Assembly: GCF_018598225.1 (NCBI RefSeq) | Contig: NZ_JAHESF010000029.1 | Location: 26,772-90,771, forward strand | Reading direction: 5' to 3' | Length of the DNA stretch: 64,000 nucleotides | Source of the DNA: Chryseosolibacter histidinae | GTDB lineage: Bacteria > Bacteroidota > Bacteroidia > Cytophagales > Cyclobacteriaceae | Shown here: positions 41,881 to 50,673 of the stretch, in pieces | Numbering within the stretch: position 1 is the stretch's first letter | Layout: the number at the start of each line of letters is the position of its first letter | Notes under the pieces: generated by a model | Told to the model about the DNA's origin: nothing | Databases searched by the model: none | What the model saw: the letters and a program-made list of their open reading frames with translations, nothing else | Program-made: the position numbers and the translations under genes

Positions 41881-43188
41881 ATGATCCTTGATATTTTTCT
41901 GACCTTTTTTTTAGTAGCCCTCAATGGTTTTTTTGTTGCTGCCGAATTTGCAATCGTCAAGGTAAGGTCTTCACAGATCGACCTGAAGGCAAAGGAGGGA
42001 CACCGCATGGCGTCATTGTCGCGGCACATCATTGCCAACCTCGATGCTTATCTCTCGGCTACGCAGCTCGGTATCACCATCGCCAGTCTCGGGTTGGGTT
42101 GGATCGGCGAAGACGTGGTAGCCCAACTGGTGCTCAGATTCTTTGAGTTCACCGGCATGAATCTTGGCCCGGAAGCCGCGCACCGCGTAGCCCTGCCCGT
42201 AGCCTTCAGCGTGATCACCGTACTTCACATCGTTTTCGGCGAGCTTGCGCCCAAGTCGTATGCCATTCAGCCCCCTGACAGCACTACCTTATGGCTGGCG
42301 GCCCCGTTAAATGTTTTCTACTGGGTGTTCAAACCTTTCATCTGGATCCTGAACGGTTTTTCAAATTTTATATTGAAGCTCATCGGCATCACACCGTTGA
42401 AGGAAGCGGAGGTGCACTCGCCTGAAGAGCTCAAGATGATGGTGGAGCAGGGCAAGAAAAGTGGTGTGATCGAAGCGCGCAAGTATGAGATCATCCGCAA
42501 TGCGTTCGACTTCGCGGAGCGCTCCGCCCGCCAGGCCATGGTGCCCCGCACGCATGTGTTCGGCGTAAGCAAGTCGGCCCCTGTGGCGCAGATCATCGAC
42601 AAGATCCTGGAGAACGGCTATTCACGGGTACCTGTGTATGAAGGAACCATCGATCATATTGTAGGTATCATTTTTACAAAAGATCTACTGCAGCGGTTAA
42701 GAACAGGAAAGGAATTTCCCATCGACGAGATCATTCGCCCCGCGCACTACATCGCCTCCAACAAGAAGCTGATCGATATCATGCGCGACTTCCAGAAGCA
42801 GCACATCCAGTTTGCCATTGTGGTGGATGAGTTCGGAGGCACAGAAGGTGTGATCACCATGGAAGACATCCTCGAAGAGCTGGTGGGCGAGATCCAGGAT
42901 GAGTACGATTCAGAAACACCGCAGATCGAAAAGCTCGACGATAAAAAATTCCGCGTGCAGGGCTCCGTTACGCTGGTAGCACTGAACGAGAGACTTCCCA
43001 GGCCGCTGCCCGAGAACGACATCTATGTTACCCTTGCCGGGATGCTCATCGATATCGTAGGCCGCATCCCCAACGTAGGGGAGAGCATTCCTTATGATGA
43101 CTACGTGTTCACCGTGCTGAAACGCATCAAGAACCAGGTTATCCTTGTTGACATCGTGGATAAGGCAAAGCCTGTTGAGGAAGAGTGA
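41881..43188 (+). CDS. CNNM/CorC-type transmembrane protein with CBS pair (hemolysin family)
   Basis: The protein has 435 residues. An N-terminal CNNM membrane domain (~1-180) contains LNGFFVAAEFAIVKVR, LSATQLGITIASLGLGWIGE and FGELAPKSYAIQ. Two CBS domains follow (~205-325; MVPRTHVFGVSKSAPVAQII, then IQFAIVVDEFGGTEGVITME), then a CorC_HlyC domain (~345-430, VTLVALNERLPRPLPENDIY). The family is linked to Mg2+/Co2+ efflux or homeostasis; the older 'hemolysin' label is misleading. The ATG at 41881 fits the membrane domain; a TTG 36 bases earlier is less likely. CorA lies 1.1 kb downstream on the other strand, so divalent cation genes cluster here. Confidence 0.92.
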   Translation: MILDIFLTFFLVALNGFFVAAEFAIVKVRSSQIDLKAKEGHRMASLSRHIIANLDAYLSATQLGITIASLGLGWIGEDVVAQLVLRFFEFTGMNLGPEAAHRVALPVAFSVITVLHIVFGELAPKSYAIQPPDSTTLWLAAPLNVFYWVFKPFIWILNGFSNFILKLIGITPLKEAEVHSPEELKMMVEQGKKSGVIEARKYEIIRNAFDFAERSARQAMVPRTHVFGVSKSAPVAQIIDKILENGYSRVPVYEGTIDHIVGIIFTKDLLQRLRTGKEFPIDEIIRPAHYIASNKKLIDIMRDFQKQHIQFAIVVDEFGGTEGVITMEDILEELVGEIQDEYDSETPQIEKLDDKKFRVQGSVTLVALNERLPRPLPENDIYVTLAGMLIDIVGRIPNVGESIPYDDYVFTVLKRIKNQVILVDIVDKAKPVEEE

Positions 43189-43224
43189 TAGCTTCCGCTC
43201 CTGTAACAGTTATTGACGGTACAT

Positions 43225-43401
43225 TCAATGGCGGTCTGTGAATACGCCGCGCCCCTCATTGTTGCCGAAGTTTCCTTTCGTTTTATGGCCGGTGGTTTTG
43301 TCGTTAATTACAGTAAAGTACTTATGGCTGAGTGTGCAGACAGGTATTTTTGAAGCACCGATAAGTTCGTAAGGGTGTACGGGCTTTTGGGAGTTTACCA
43401 T
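43225..43401 (-). CDS. Possible 58-residue protein
   Basis: An uninterrupted frame starts at the ATG at 43401 (MVNSQKPVHPYELIGASKI), continues through HKYFTVINDKTTGHKTKGN and ends GVFTDRH at a TGA. It is basic, with no hydrophobic helix. It fills most of the 211-base gap between two plus-strand genes, and its codons look natural. Its start overlaps the proposed start of the opposite-strand gene at 43400 (shared CATG), which is awkward unless that gene starts later. The product is not recognised. Confidence 0.4.
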   Translation of the reverse strand: MVNSQKPVHPYELIGASKIPVCTLSHKYFTVINDKTTGHKTKGNFGNNEGRGVFTDRH

Positions 43402-44233
43402 GAAGGCCGGAGAGACTACTGTAAAAAACTATGAAGTGAACTTGTATCCACGAGCGTTGAGAGCGGCAACAGCGCGTTGGTACAGATTGGCGGTGCTAAC
43501 GCTGGCCTTCACCACGGTCGTCAACTTCCTCATGGCTCAGGAATCACAGCCACCCGCACGGGCGAACACCATGAAAGTGGACATCACCTCGCATCTTCTT
43601 TACCGGAAAGCTTTTGTTCTTTCGTACGAACGGGTCACAAAACCACAGCAGAGCTTTTGTTTCACGGCCGGGTACCAGCAGTTCCCGAAAATTACTTCAC
43701 TGGGCCAGGGAATCAGAACGGTAGGGGATGTCAAACAAACAGGTTTTAAAGCCGGAGCAGAGTACCGTTTTTATTTGGCCACGGAGAACAAGCATCCTGC
43801 GCCACATGGCGTTTATCTGGGGCCTTTTGCCAGCTATCTTTATTTCAGCAATGATCGCAACGTGGAGATCACTTCGGCAGATGGAAGCCAGACGCGCAAT
43901 GCCCTCCAATCGTCAGTTATATCAGTGGTGAACATCGGGTTTCAGCTTGGATATCAATTTGTGATCAACAACCGCTGGACCATTGACCTGGTCTTTGTTG
44001 GCCCGTCGGTTACGCATTACGACGTAAGCCTTAACCTGGAAGGTGTCACTGCCAGTGAAGAATGGGAGTACAATAACCGCATTCTCAAGCGCCTCATTGA
44101 CCGCTTCCCGTTATTGAGCGATCTGATCCAGGATAAATCCGTTGAGCATGACGGCACGTCTGATTCATGGTCCTTCGGGTACCGTTATCAGCTGTTGATC
44201 GGTTATCATTTCGGGCGAAAGAAGATGCCTTAA
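43400..44233 (+). CDS. Probable outer-membrane beta-barrel protein (DUF3575-like)
   Basis: The frame has 277 residues. The first ~28 residues are hydrophilic, then a hydrophobic signal-like stretch (LAVLTLAFTTVVNFLMAQES) with probable cleavage after MAQ; the real start may therefore be a TTG or GTG near residue 30 rather than the ATG at 43400. The mature part alternates amphipathic strands with aromatic belts (KAFVLSYERVTKP, GFKAGAEYRFYLATENK, GVYLGPFASYLYFS, NIGFQLGYQFVINNRW) and ends YRYQLLIGYHFGRKK, as expected for a small barrel. No enzymatic motif is seen. Not assigned to a pathway. Confidence 0.7.
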   Translation: MKAGETTVKNYEVNLYPRALRAATARWYRLAVLTLAFTTVVNFLMAQESQPPARANTMKVDITSHLLYRKAFVLSYERVTKPQQSFCFTAGYQQFPKITSLGQGIRTVGDVKQTGFKAGAEYRFYLATENKHPAPHGVYLGPFASYLYFSNDRNVEITSADGSQTRNALQSSVISVVNIGFQLGYQFVINNRWTIDLVFVGPSVTHYDVSLNLEGVTASEEWEYNNRILKRLIDRFPLLSDLIQDKSVEHDGTSDSWSFGYRYQLLIGYHFGRKKMP

Positions 44234-44330
44234 GGAATGCGGAAGTGTTTTGATCACCTTCCCCGAGCACGTTTCAGTTCAAATCGCGCAATTGTCAGAA
44301 TATACCGGGCAAACTATCCGGCTGCCATTT

Positions 44331-45344
44331 TCAGATCCACTTCTTGTGCCTGAAGAACGCGATCATCGAACCGGCGATGGCGATCATCACCATCCAGACA
44401 ATGGGATATCCATATTCTGATTCAATCTCCGGGAAATTGTGTTTGAAGTTCATACCATACACACCTACAATGAATGTGAGGGGAATGAAGATGGTGGAGA
44501 TGATGGTGAGCAGCCGGATCACTTCGTTCAGCCGGGTGTTCTGTGTGTTGATGTAGATATCCATCAGGCTCGAGGTAAGGTCGCGGTAGGTTTCCAGCGA
44601 GTCGATGAGGTGGATGGTGTGATCGTAGACGTCTGAGAAATACCGCACGTTCTCTTCCTGGATAAAGCTGCTTTCATCTTTCACCAGCTTGCCAATAGCG
44701 TCGCGCAGCGGATACAGGGCCTTGTGCAGGTAGATCAGCTCTTTTTTCATTTGCTGGATCTTTTTGAAGGTCTCCATCGATGTATCGGTGCGGATGCATT
44801 CTTCGGTTTCTTCGATCTGCTCGCCGATGTTGTCGAGCACGTTATAGTAGTTGTCCACGATGATGTCGATGAGCCGGTACAGGAGATAGTCGGCCTTCTT
44901 TTTTCTTACCCTGCCCTGGTCGAGGCGGATGCGTTCGCGGAAAGCGTTGAAGAGGTCGCCTTCCTTTTCCTGGAATGACAGCAGGAAATTGCTGCCGAGC
45001 ACAAAGCTGATCTGTTCGTAGTCGATCTCGGCGCCTTCAATGCGGTAGAGCATTTTCAGTGTAACGAAGAGATAGTCTTCGAACTCTTCGGTCTTCGGGC
45101 GCTGATCGTTCAGGATGTCTTCCACCATCAGTGAGTGAAGGCAAAAATGCGCCTGGATCTTTTCTATGATGGGTGATACGTTGAGACCGTCCAGGTTGAT
45201 CCAGTTGATGCGTTCTTCCGAAAGGTTCTTCAGCAGAACATCAACATCGCTGGACGTGAACATGTCGTATTTCTCACGGTTGTACGTGATCAGTTCCAGG
45301 ATGACCTGTTCGTTAGGTTTTTCAGGAAGGTGATGATGTTCCAT
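44331..45344 (-). CDS. corA: CorA-family magnesium/cobalt transporter
   Basis: The protein has 337 residues. A large cytoplasmic N-terminal domain with long helices (SMETFKKIQQMKKELIYL, SLMDIYINTQNTRLNEVIRL) is followed by two C-terminal transmembrane helices. The family signature YGMNF follows the first (FIPLTFIVGVYGMNFKHNFP), and the second ends FFRHKKWI, a basic tail typical of CorA. It forms a pentameric Mg2+ channel in the inner membrane. The start overlaps the 3' end of the mscS-like gene by 23 bases, indicating co-transcription and probably translational coupling. Confidence 0.95.
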   Translation of the reverse strand: MEHHHLPEKPNEQVILELITYNREKYDMFTSSDVDVLLKNLSEERINWINLDGLNVSPIIEKIQAHFCLHSLMVEDILNDQRPKTEEFEDYLFVTLKMLYRIEGAEIDYEQISFVLGSNFLLSFQEKEGDLFNAFRERIRLDQGRVRKKKADYLLYRLIDIIVDNYYNVLDNIGEQIEETEECIRTDTSMETFKKIQQMKKELIYLHKALYPLRDAIGKLVKDESSFIQEENVRYFSDVYDHTIHLIDSLETYRDLTSSLMDIYINTQNTRLNEVIRLLTIISTIFIPLTFIVGVYGMNFKHNFPEIESEYGYPIVWMVMIAIAGSMIAFFRHKKWI

Positions 45345-46209
45345 GAGCGTTTAGCAGTTGGGGCGAAAAATTCTCTCTAAGATATACGACACGTTGCGGA
45401 TAGGCTATTTCTATACCTTCGCTGTCAAAACGTTGTTTGATGGATTTGTTAAGATCGCATTTCATGTTGAAGCCGGTAGACGGATCTTTTGCCCAGACAT
45501 AAGCCCTGAGCTGTTGTGCCGACTCGGTAAAGCCGATCAGGCGCACTTCCACCTGGGGATGGTCGATGCTCTTCTCCTCGGCGGTGCGGTTATCTTCGCA
45601 GGACGGATGGCGCAGCGCTTCATCACGCATCAGGTTCATAGCCCGGTCTGCATCGCTGCTGAATGAAATTCCCAACTCGATGAACATGCAAACTTTCTCC
45701 TCCGTTAACGTTGAGTTAATGATCGTTTCATTGTTCATCACGCTGTTCGGGATCACGATGCGCCTGTTTTCGAAATCTTTGATGATGGTATGGCGCAGGG
45801 TGATATCTTCCACATCGCCCTGGTACTGCTGGCCCACGCGCACCCGGTCGCCCACACTGAACGGTTTGAAGATAACGATGAAGATGCCGCTCACGATATT
45901 GGAAAAAGCAGACTGCGATGCGAAACCTACAATAGCCGCCAGTACACCGGCGCCCGCAAAAATGGCTGTACCGTAATCCCGCAAAGGTGGAATGGCATTG
46001 AAGATCACGATGGTGGCAATGATATAGATGATGAACTCCACCGCGTTCTTCAGGAAATTATACTTGGTGGGGTCCACCTTCAGCTTGCGGGAAGCCCCCT
46101 TCACGAAACGTCCCATCACGAAGCGCAACACGCGGCCCACAACAATGGCCACGACCATCACAATGACGGAGAACAGGACGTAATCCCAGGAATTCCCAAT
46201 AAGCTTCAT
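45322..46209 (-). CDS. MscS-family mechanosensitive ion channel
   Basis: The protein has 295 residues when started at 46209 (MKLIGNSWDYVLFSVIVMVV); a longer upstream frame would add 33 residues before the first helix. Three transmembrane helices are followed by the pore-lining TM3 rich in Gly/Ala (GTAIFAGAGVLAAIVGFASQ), then the MscS beta domain (FSVGDRVRVGQQYQGDVEDI, RRIVIPNSVMNNETIINST) and a mixed alpha/beta C-terminal domain. It opens under membrane tension to release solutes. Its last 23 bases overlap the corA start, forming a two-gene ion-homeostasis unit. Confidence 0.93.
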   Translation of the reverse strand: MKLIGNSWDYVLFSVIVMVVAIVVGRVLRFVMGRFVKGASRKLKVDPTKYNFLKNAVEFIIYIIATIVIFNAIPPLRDYGTAIFAGAGVLAAIVGFASQSAFSNIVSGIFIVIFKPFSVGDRVRVGQQYQGDVEDITLRHTIIKDFENRRIVIPNSVMNNETIINSTLTEEKVCMFIELGISFSSDADRAMNLMRDEALRHPSCEDNRTAEEKSIDHPQVEVRLIGFTESAQQLRAYVWAKDPSTGFNMKCDLNKSIKQRFDSEGIEIAYPQRVVYLRENFSPQLLNAHGTSSPS

Positions 46210-46340
46210 GCATCTAAAATAACAAAATAACACACTGCCCAACCGGGCCGGGAAGGAGAAAAATCGGGGTATCGAACGAAAGATATTAATATGTTCCAAA
46301 TCCTTCATGACTTAAAAAACCTTGCGTATTATTGCGGGTA

Positions 46341-47315
46341 ATGCCCCTACGCTTAGAAGATATAAAGGCGCCTATCGCCCGGGAGATGGAAGATTTCGAG
46401 CAGAAGTTCCGCGCTTCCATGAAAACGCGTGTCCTGCTGCTGGATAAGATCATGAGCTACATCGTGAAGCGCAAAGGCAAGCAGATGCGGCCCATGTTCG
46501 TGTTCCTCAGCGCCGGCACCTGTGGCAAGATCACCGAGTCTACCTTCAGGGGCGCTTCGTTGATCGAGCTCCTGCACACCGCCACCCTGGTGCATGACGA
46601 CGTGGTGGACGAAGCCAATTACAGACGTGGATTTTTTTCAGTCAATGCACTGTGGAAAAACAAGGTAGCCGTTCTTGTAGGCGATTTTTTACTCTCCCGC
46701 GGAATGATGCTGGCGCTCGAAAATAAAGACTACGATCTGCTCAGTATTGTGAACGACGCTGTGCGCGAGATGAGCGAGGGCGAGCTGCTGCAGATCGAAA
46801 AATCGCGCCGGCTCGATATCACCGAAGATATATACTATGAGATCATCCGCCAGAAGACCGCGTCATTGATCTCCTCGTGCTGCGGCATCGGTGCAAGCTC
46901 ATCCGGTGCGCCGGAAGATGTTGTGAAAAAGATGCGTGTGTTCGGAGAAAAGATCGGCATGGCCTTCCAGATCAAGGACGACCTCTTCGACTACGGAGAG
47001 ATGGAGATCGGCAAACCCGTGGGCATCGACATCCGCGAAAAGAAAATGACCCTGCCGCTGATCTATGCGCTCTCCAGGTCGGGATGGCTGGAGAAAAGAA
47101 AGATCATCAGCATCGTGAAAAACGAAAGCGATAAACCGAAGAAGGTTAAAGAGGTGATCGCGTATGTCAAACAATCGGGAGGCATCGAATACGCCGTTCA
47201 GACCATGAACAAATATCACCAGGAAGCGCTCACCATTATCAAAGACTTTCCTGATTCCGCGTACAAGAACTCGCTTGTGCAGCTTGTGCAGTTTACGATT
47301 GATCGAACGAATTAG
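46341..47315 (+). CDS. Polyprenyl diphosphate synthase (trans-isoprenyl type)
   Basis: The protein has 324 residues. The two aspartate-rich Mg2+-binding motifs are DDVVD (86-90, in LVHDDVVDEANYRRG) and DDLFD (213-217, in FQIKDDLFDYGE). The pattern GKQMRPMFVFLSAG near residue 50 provides the conserved Lys/Arg for diphosphate binding. The residues before the first motif are small to medium (SLIELLHTATLVH), consistent with a long-chain octaprenyl-type product for quinone side chains, though chain length cannot be fixed from sequence. ATG at 46341 is preferred over the TTG nine bases earlier. It ends in a hairpin-rich convergent spacer. Confidence 0.93.
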   Translation: MPLRLEDIKAPIAREMEDFEQKFRASMKTRVLLLDKIMSYIVKRKGKQMRPMFVFLSAGTCGKITESTFRGASLIELLHTATLVHDDVVDEANYRRGFFSVNALWKNKVAVLVGDFLLSRGMMLALENKDYDLLSIVNDAVREMSEGELLQIEKSRRLDITEDIYYEIIRQKTASLISSCCGIGASSSGAPEDVVKKMRVFGEKIGMAFQIKDDLFDYGEMEIGKPVGIDIREKKMTLPLIYALSRSGWLEKRKIISIVKNESDKPKKVKEVIAYVKQSGGIEYAVQTMNKYHQEALTIIKDFPDSAYKNSLVQLVQFTIDRTN

Positions 47316-47363
47316 TCGTCAGACCACTGCGCGCCGGCCGCGCTCAGGCAGTGGTCCGACGAC
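47315..47363. repeat. Inverted repeat GTCGTCAGACCACTGC
   Basis: The 16-base arm at 47315-47330 pairs with 47348-47363 at 15 of 16 positions, with a 17-base GC-rich loop. It begins at the last base of the prenyl synthase stop codon. The same 16-mer occurs once more at 63916-63931. Confidence 0.8.
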
Positions 47364-47390
47364 TGACCTGCGCGCAAGTGTCCGACAACA

Positions 47391-47423
47391 AAAAAAACCG
47401 CCCCTGTGAGAGAGCGGTTTTAA
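47391..47423. terminator. Bidirectional intrinsic terminator
   Basis: Stem AAAACCGC (47394-47401) and GCGGTTTT (47414-47421) with a 12-base loop, preceded by an A run. It serves the prenyl synthase gene from the left and the 47448-47915 gene from the right. Confidence 0.75.
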
Positions 47424-47447
47424 CCTAAACCTAAATCTATGAGAAAC

Positions 47448-47915
47448 CTAGTGTAATTCTATTCTGGTTCTACCGGCTTCTAGCACCGCGTAATCTTTCC
47501 AGGTCTGGTAAAGCGACGGTTCGAGCGCTGTGAGTGCCGGGCCGGTGTTGTCAGGTACATAAGCACCTTCCGTTTGCCACCACTTCTTGGCGTTGTCTTT
47601 TGCCGATTTTTTATCGATGTTCTCAAAAAGGTTGATGCAAGAGTCAGAGATCATCCAGGGCTTGTCTACACTGCTGTATTTTTCGAAGATCAGGCTGCGC
47701 ATCCGCGTGCCGCTTTCCTGATTCTTAAAGTGCGATACGGAATAAGAAAGCGTTTCAGGCTCTGTCATGATCATATCCCAATACTTCTTCGAGGCAATTA
47801 CCTGGGCCGTTGTGAGCAAATATCCGAAGCCATTCTCGATCTGCTCCTTCGTGATGGGGCAGCGAGCTTTCAAAGCTGGTTTCTTCTTTCCTAGTAGTTT
47901 TTCTAAAAAGGCCAT
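47448..47915 (-). CDS. Conserved-looking hypothetical protein
   Basis: The protein has 155 residues from the start at 47915 (MAFLEKLLGKKKPALKARCP); the longer frame upstream is less likely. No signal peptide or transmembrane helix. A CPITKEQIENGFGYLLTTAQ block near the N-terminus could be a metal- or RING-like site remnant, but only two cysteines are present in the whole protein, so this is not supported. Trp- and Tyr-rich C-terminal half (NAKKWWQTEGAYVPDNT, LEPSLYQTWKDYAVLEAG). Cytoplasmic by prediction. Function unknown. Confidence 0.68.
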   Translation of the reverse strand: MAFLEKLLGKKKPALKARCPITKEQIENGFGYLLTTAQVIASKKYWDMIMTEPETLSYSVSHFKNQESGTRMRSLIFEKYSSVDKPWMISDSCINLFENIDKKSAKDNAKKWWQTEGAYVPDNTGPALTALEPSLYQTWKDYAVLEAGRTRIELH

Positions 47916-48120
47916 AATGCGAAATCGGGTTTTAGGTTCATCTTCACTCCCTATATGATACTCCACAAAGGGTGAATAGTTGCATATAAGACTAAAAAAA
48001 GGTTCAAAATGTTACAAACGGCTGAAATTTAGGGTTATACAGATCCGTTTCCTGGTCCAACGAAAGCCTCTAAAAGCCCCGTTGTGTACACTTCTGGACG
48101 GACAGCTGTACGGTTTTGTA

Positions 48121-49551
48121 CTACAGTTTCGGCGTACCCTTAGCCTTCTCCATCCGCTCATGCTGGATCAGGAAATCCTCAACCTTATCGGCAGGGATCT
48201 TTTTGCCGATGATCTTCTTCCGCTGATCCAGAATATAAAGTGACGGTGTGGTGATGGCATCGTACAGGTCCTGGTAATGACCCACATACGTCCGTGGCCC
48301 GTTCACCGTGATCCACTTCATCTTCATCTCTTTGATGTAATCGCGCATCTTCGCCATAGACGTGTCTGCGCTCACAGCATATACTTCCACATCGAATTTT
48401 TTGGTGTTGTAAAAGTTCACCAGCTTGGGCGTCTCCTCTTTGCAATGACCACAGTCGGGATCAAAGATGAACAGCACGGTGTACTTGTTCTTGATATCGT
48501 ACATCGACCGCGGTTTGAAGTTGCTGTCCTGCATGATCAGGTTAGGCCCTGTTCTTCCCACCAGGCTCTTGCGTAAACGGTCTGCTGTTTCTTTCAGGGT
48601 CTGCTTCAGCTTGTCATTGGCCCAGAAGTCCATATCGCCCTTTGCAAAATACCTGTCGTAGAGGTTTACAAACACTTCGTCAAGTCCCATGATCTCGGGC
48701 TGCTGGTATTTGAGAATACATACCCATACGGCATACTTGTAGGTCTCCTGATTCTTCTTGGCTTTGGCCACCAGCTTCTCGATTGCCTTTGTAACTGAAT
48801 CGGCCTGGGGCACAAACAGCTTGTCGAGGTACTCATTGATCTTCTCCTGGTAGACAGACCGTGGCATACGGATGAGCGCGTCATCGGCCAGGTCAAAGTG
48901 ATCGAAGAAATGCTCGCGGTACCAGCGCAGCTGGAAAGTGGAGTCGATCGATCCGTTTGGTTTCTTGGGGGCATCGGGGATCTTTACCGGCTTGCTTGAT
49001 TTGAAGATCCTGGCCGTAACCGTGGCTGGATATTTATTGATGATGCCGTCCTGGTAAGCCGTTACCTTGTCGTTGATCTTGTTAAAACCGGCTTTCGCGT
49101 CTTTTTTCTGGTTTTCACTTAAACTGCTGTCTTTCAGCACTTTAATGAAAGGTTCGGCTTCTTTGTGCCGCTCCATGTTAAAGACCATGTTCTCAAAGAA
49201 CAGCTTGTTGTCGAGGTCGCCCGTAACCACCATGTTCTTTACATAATCATCGGTGCTGGTAGCCATGGAAAAATGCTGGTTGCTTCCCATCACCATTTCG
49301 AAGATGCGCGTCTTGTTCAGCACCAGGAAATAGACCCCCTGCGGCAGCGCCTGTTTGCCGTCGAAGAAAAACTCACCCTTGCTGTTCACTTTGGCGGTAT
49401 CCTTAACGAAGGTACTTTCACCATAATAGTATCCCAGGTAGATGGTGGTGTCTTTCAGTCCGTTGACCTTGAACTGAAGCTTGTAGCCGGGTTGGGCAAA
49501 ACAAACGGCAGAAGTTAAGAGACAAAGCAGGCTAAAGAGGGAAATACGCAT
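48121..49551 (-). CDS. TlpA-like thioredoxin-fold protein with DUF4369-like N-terminus
   Basis: The protein has 476 residues and a signal peptide (MRISLFSLLCLLTSAVCFAQ). Residues ~22-110 form a beta-rich DUF4369-type domain (YKLQFKVNGLKDTTIYLGYY), followed by a ~200-residue helical middle (DUF5106-like). The C-terminal thioredoxin fold has the redox pair CGHC at 367-370 (FDPDCGHCKEETPKL) and the cis-Pro segment ITTPSLYILD. It probably reduces or oxidises periplasmic disulfides; the middle region suggests a substrate-specific or structural role. Single gene; the partner reductase is not in the window. Confidence 0.87.
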   Translation of the reverse strand: MRISLFSLLCLLTSAVCFAQPGYKLQFKVNGLKDTTIYLGYYYGESTFVKDTAKVNSKGEFFFDGKQALPQGVYFLVLNKTRIFEMVMGSNQHFSMATSTDDYVKNMVVTGDLDNKLFFENMVFNMERHKEAEPFIKVLKDSSLSENQKKDAKAGFNKINDKVTAYQDGIINKYPATVTARIFKSSKPVKIPDAPKKPNGSIDSTFQLRWYREHFFDHFDLADDALIRMPRSVYQEKINEYLDKLFVPQADSVTKAIEKLVAKAKKNQETYKYAVWVCILKYQQPEIMGLDEVFVNLYDRYFAKGDMDFWANDKLKQTLKETADRLRKSLVGRTGPNLIMQDSNFKPRSMYDIKNKYTVLFIFDPDCGHCKEETPKLVNFYNTKKFDVEVYAVSADTSMAKMRDYIKEMKMKWITVNGPRTYVGHYQDLYDAITTPSLYILDQRKKIIGKKIPADKVEDFLIQHERMEKAKGTPKL

Positions 49552-49713
49552 AACGTTTTATCTGATTAGATATACAAATTTCTGATTTTCAGCCGATCCA
49601 AACAATCAGCTGTAATGAATAAGCTGTGATTGCGTTTTTGTGAGCTGGTCTTTAACAAAAATTAACAATTTCCACGAGCTAAAGCGCGTGGCTAATCGTG
49701 GAATATTTTTCAT

Positions 49714-49721
49714 TACTTTTG
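49714..49721 (+). promoter_or_regulatory. Candidate -7 element for the gld operon
   Basis: TACTTTTG is a full match to TAnnTTTG, 10 bases before the gldA start; transcription from it would give an almost leaderless mRNA. A hairpin-like CCACG/CGTGG dyad lies at 49672-49691. The -33 position lacks TTTG. Confidence 0.4.
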
Positions 49722-49731
49722 CCATCTTCAA

Positions 49732-50673
49732 ATGTCACTGACCGTTCAGCACCTTACCAAGATCTACGGCTCACAGAAGGCTGTGAACAACATCTCCTTT
49801 TCTGTTAACAAGGGGGAGATCGTGGGTTTTTTGGGACCCAATGGTGCGGGCAAGTCAACCACCATGAAGATCGCTACCGGCTACCTACCACCTACGGAGG
49901 GCGAGATCTTTGTCGGCGGACTGGCCGTTACTGCCAGGCCTATAGAAGTGAAACGCATCACGGGCTACCTGCCGGAGCATAACCCCCTGTACCTCGACCT
50001 GTACGTGCATGAATACCTGAGCTTTGCAGGAAAACTGTATGGGTTCAAGGGGAAATTGCTGAAGCAGCGGGTGGCGGAGATGGTAGAGCTTTGTGGCCTT
50101 ACCCGCGAGCAGAACAAAAAGATCGAAGCGCTTTCGAAAGGTTATCGGCAGCGGGTGGGACTGGCGCAGGCACTCATCCACGATCCGCAGGTATTGATCC
50201 TCGACGAGCCGACGTCAGGCCTCGACCCCAACCAGCTGCTGGAGATCAGAAAGCTTATCCGCGACATCAGTGCCAATAAGACCGTGATCTTCTCCACACA
50301 CATCATGCAGGAAGTACAGGCGCTGTGCGATAGGGTGGTGGTGATCAACAAAGGCGAGATCGTGGCAGACGACAGGCTTGAAAACCTGATGGCCAGAAGA
50401 GCAGACGCTCCGGGTATCATCGTTGAATTTGAAAATGAAGTGTCAACTGATTCGCTGAGCGCATTGCCCGGTGTTGTCAGTGTGACCAGGCTCGCCACCA
50501 CAGCGGGCGTGCACCAGTATAAAGTACAACCCGTAGCCGGGGCGGATGTGCGGGCGGAGATCTTCCGTTTTGCCGCCGATCAAAAATTGTCGCTCATCGG
50601 TCTCCGGCAGGAGGAAGGATCGTTAGAGAATATTTTCCGTGAACTTACCACCCATGCTCCAGGTCTTAGCTAA
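49732..50673 (+). CDS. gldA: Gliding-motility ABC transporter ATP-binding protein GldA
   Basis: The protein has 313 residues. Walker A GPNGAGKST (35-43), signature LSKGYRQ (134-140) and Walker B VLILDEP (154-160) followed by the D loop SGLDP. The ~70 residues after the ATPase core are typical of GldA and related CcmA-type exporters. It forms a transporter with GldF and GldG, needed for surface gliding in Bacteroidota. The last 20 bases overlap the gldF start region, indicating one transcript and possible translational coupling. Confidence 0.9.
   Translation: MSLTVQHLTKIYGSQKAVNNISFSVNKGEIVGFLGPNGAGKSTTMKIATGYLPPTEGEIFVGGLAVTARPIEVKRITGYLPEHNPLYLDLYVHEYLSFAGKLYGFKGKLLKQRVAEMVELCGLTREQNKKIEALSKGYRQRVGLAQALIHDPQVLILDEPTSGLDPNQLLEIRKLIRDISANKTVIFSTHIMQEVQALCDRVVVINKGEIVADDRLENLMARRADAPGIIVEFENEVSTDSLSALPGVVSVTRLATTAGVHQYKVQPVAGADVRAEIFRFAADQKLSLIGLRQEEGSLENIFRELTTHAPGLS

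Noticed and set aside
47448..47915. Zinc- or RING-like protein based on the CPITKEQ block
   Set aside because: Too few Cys/His residues to form a metal site.
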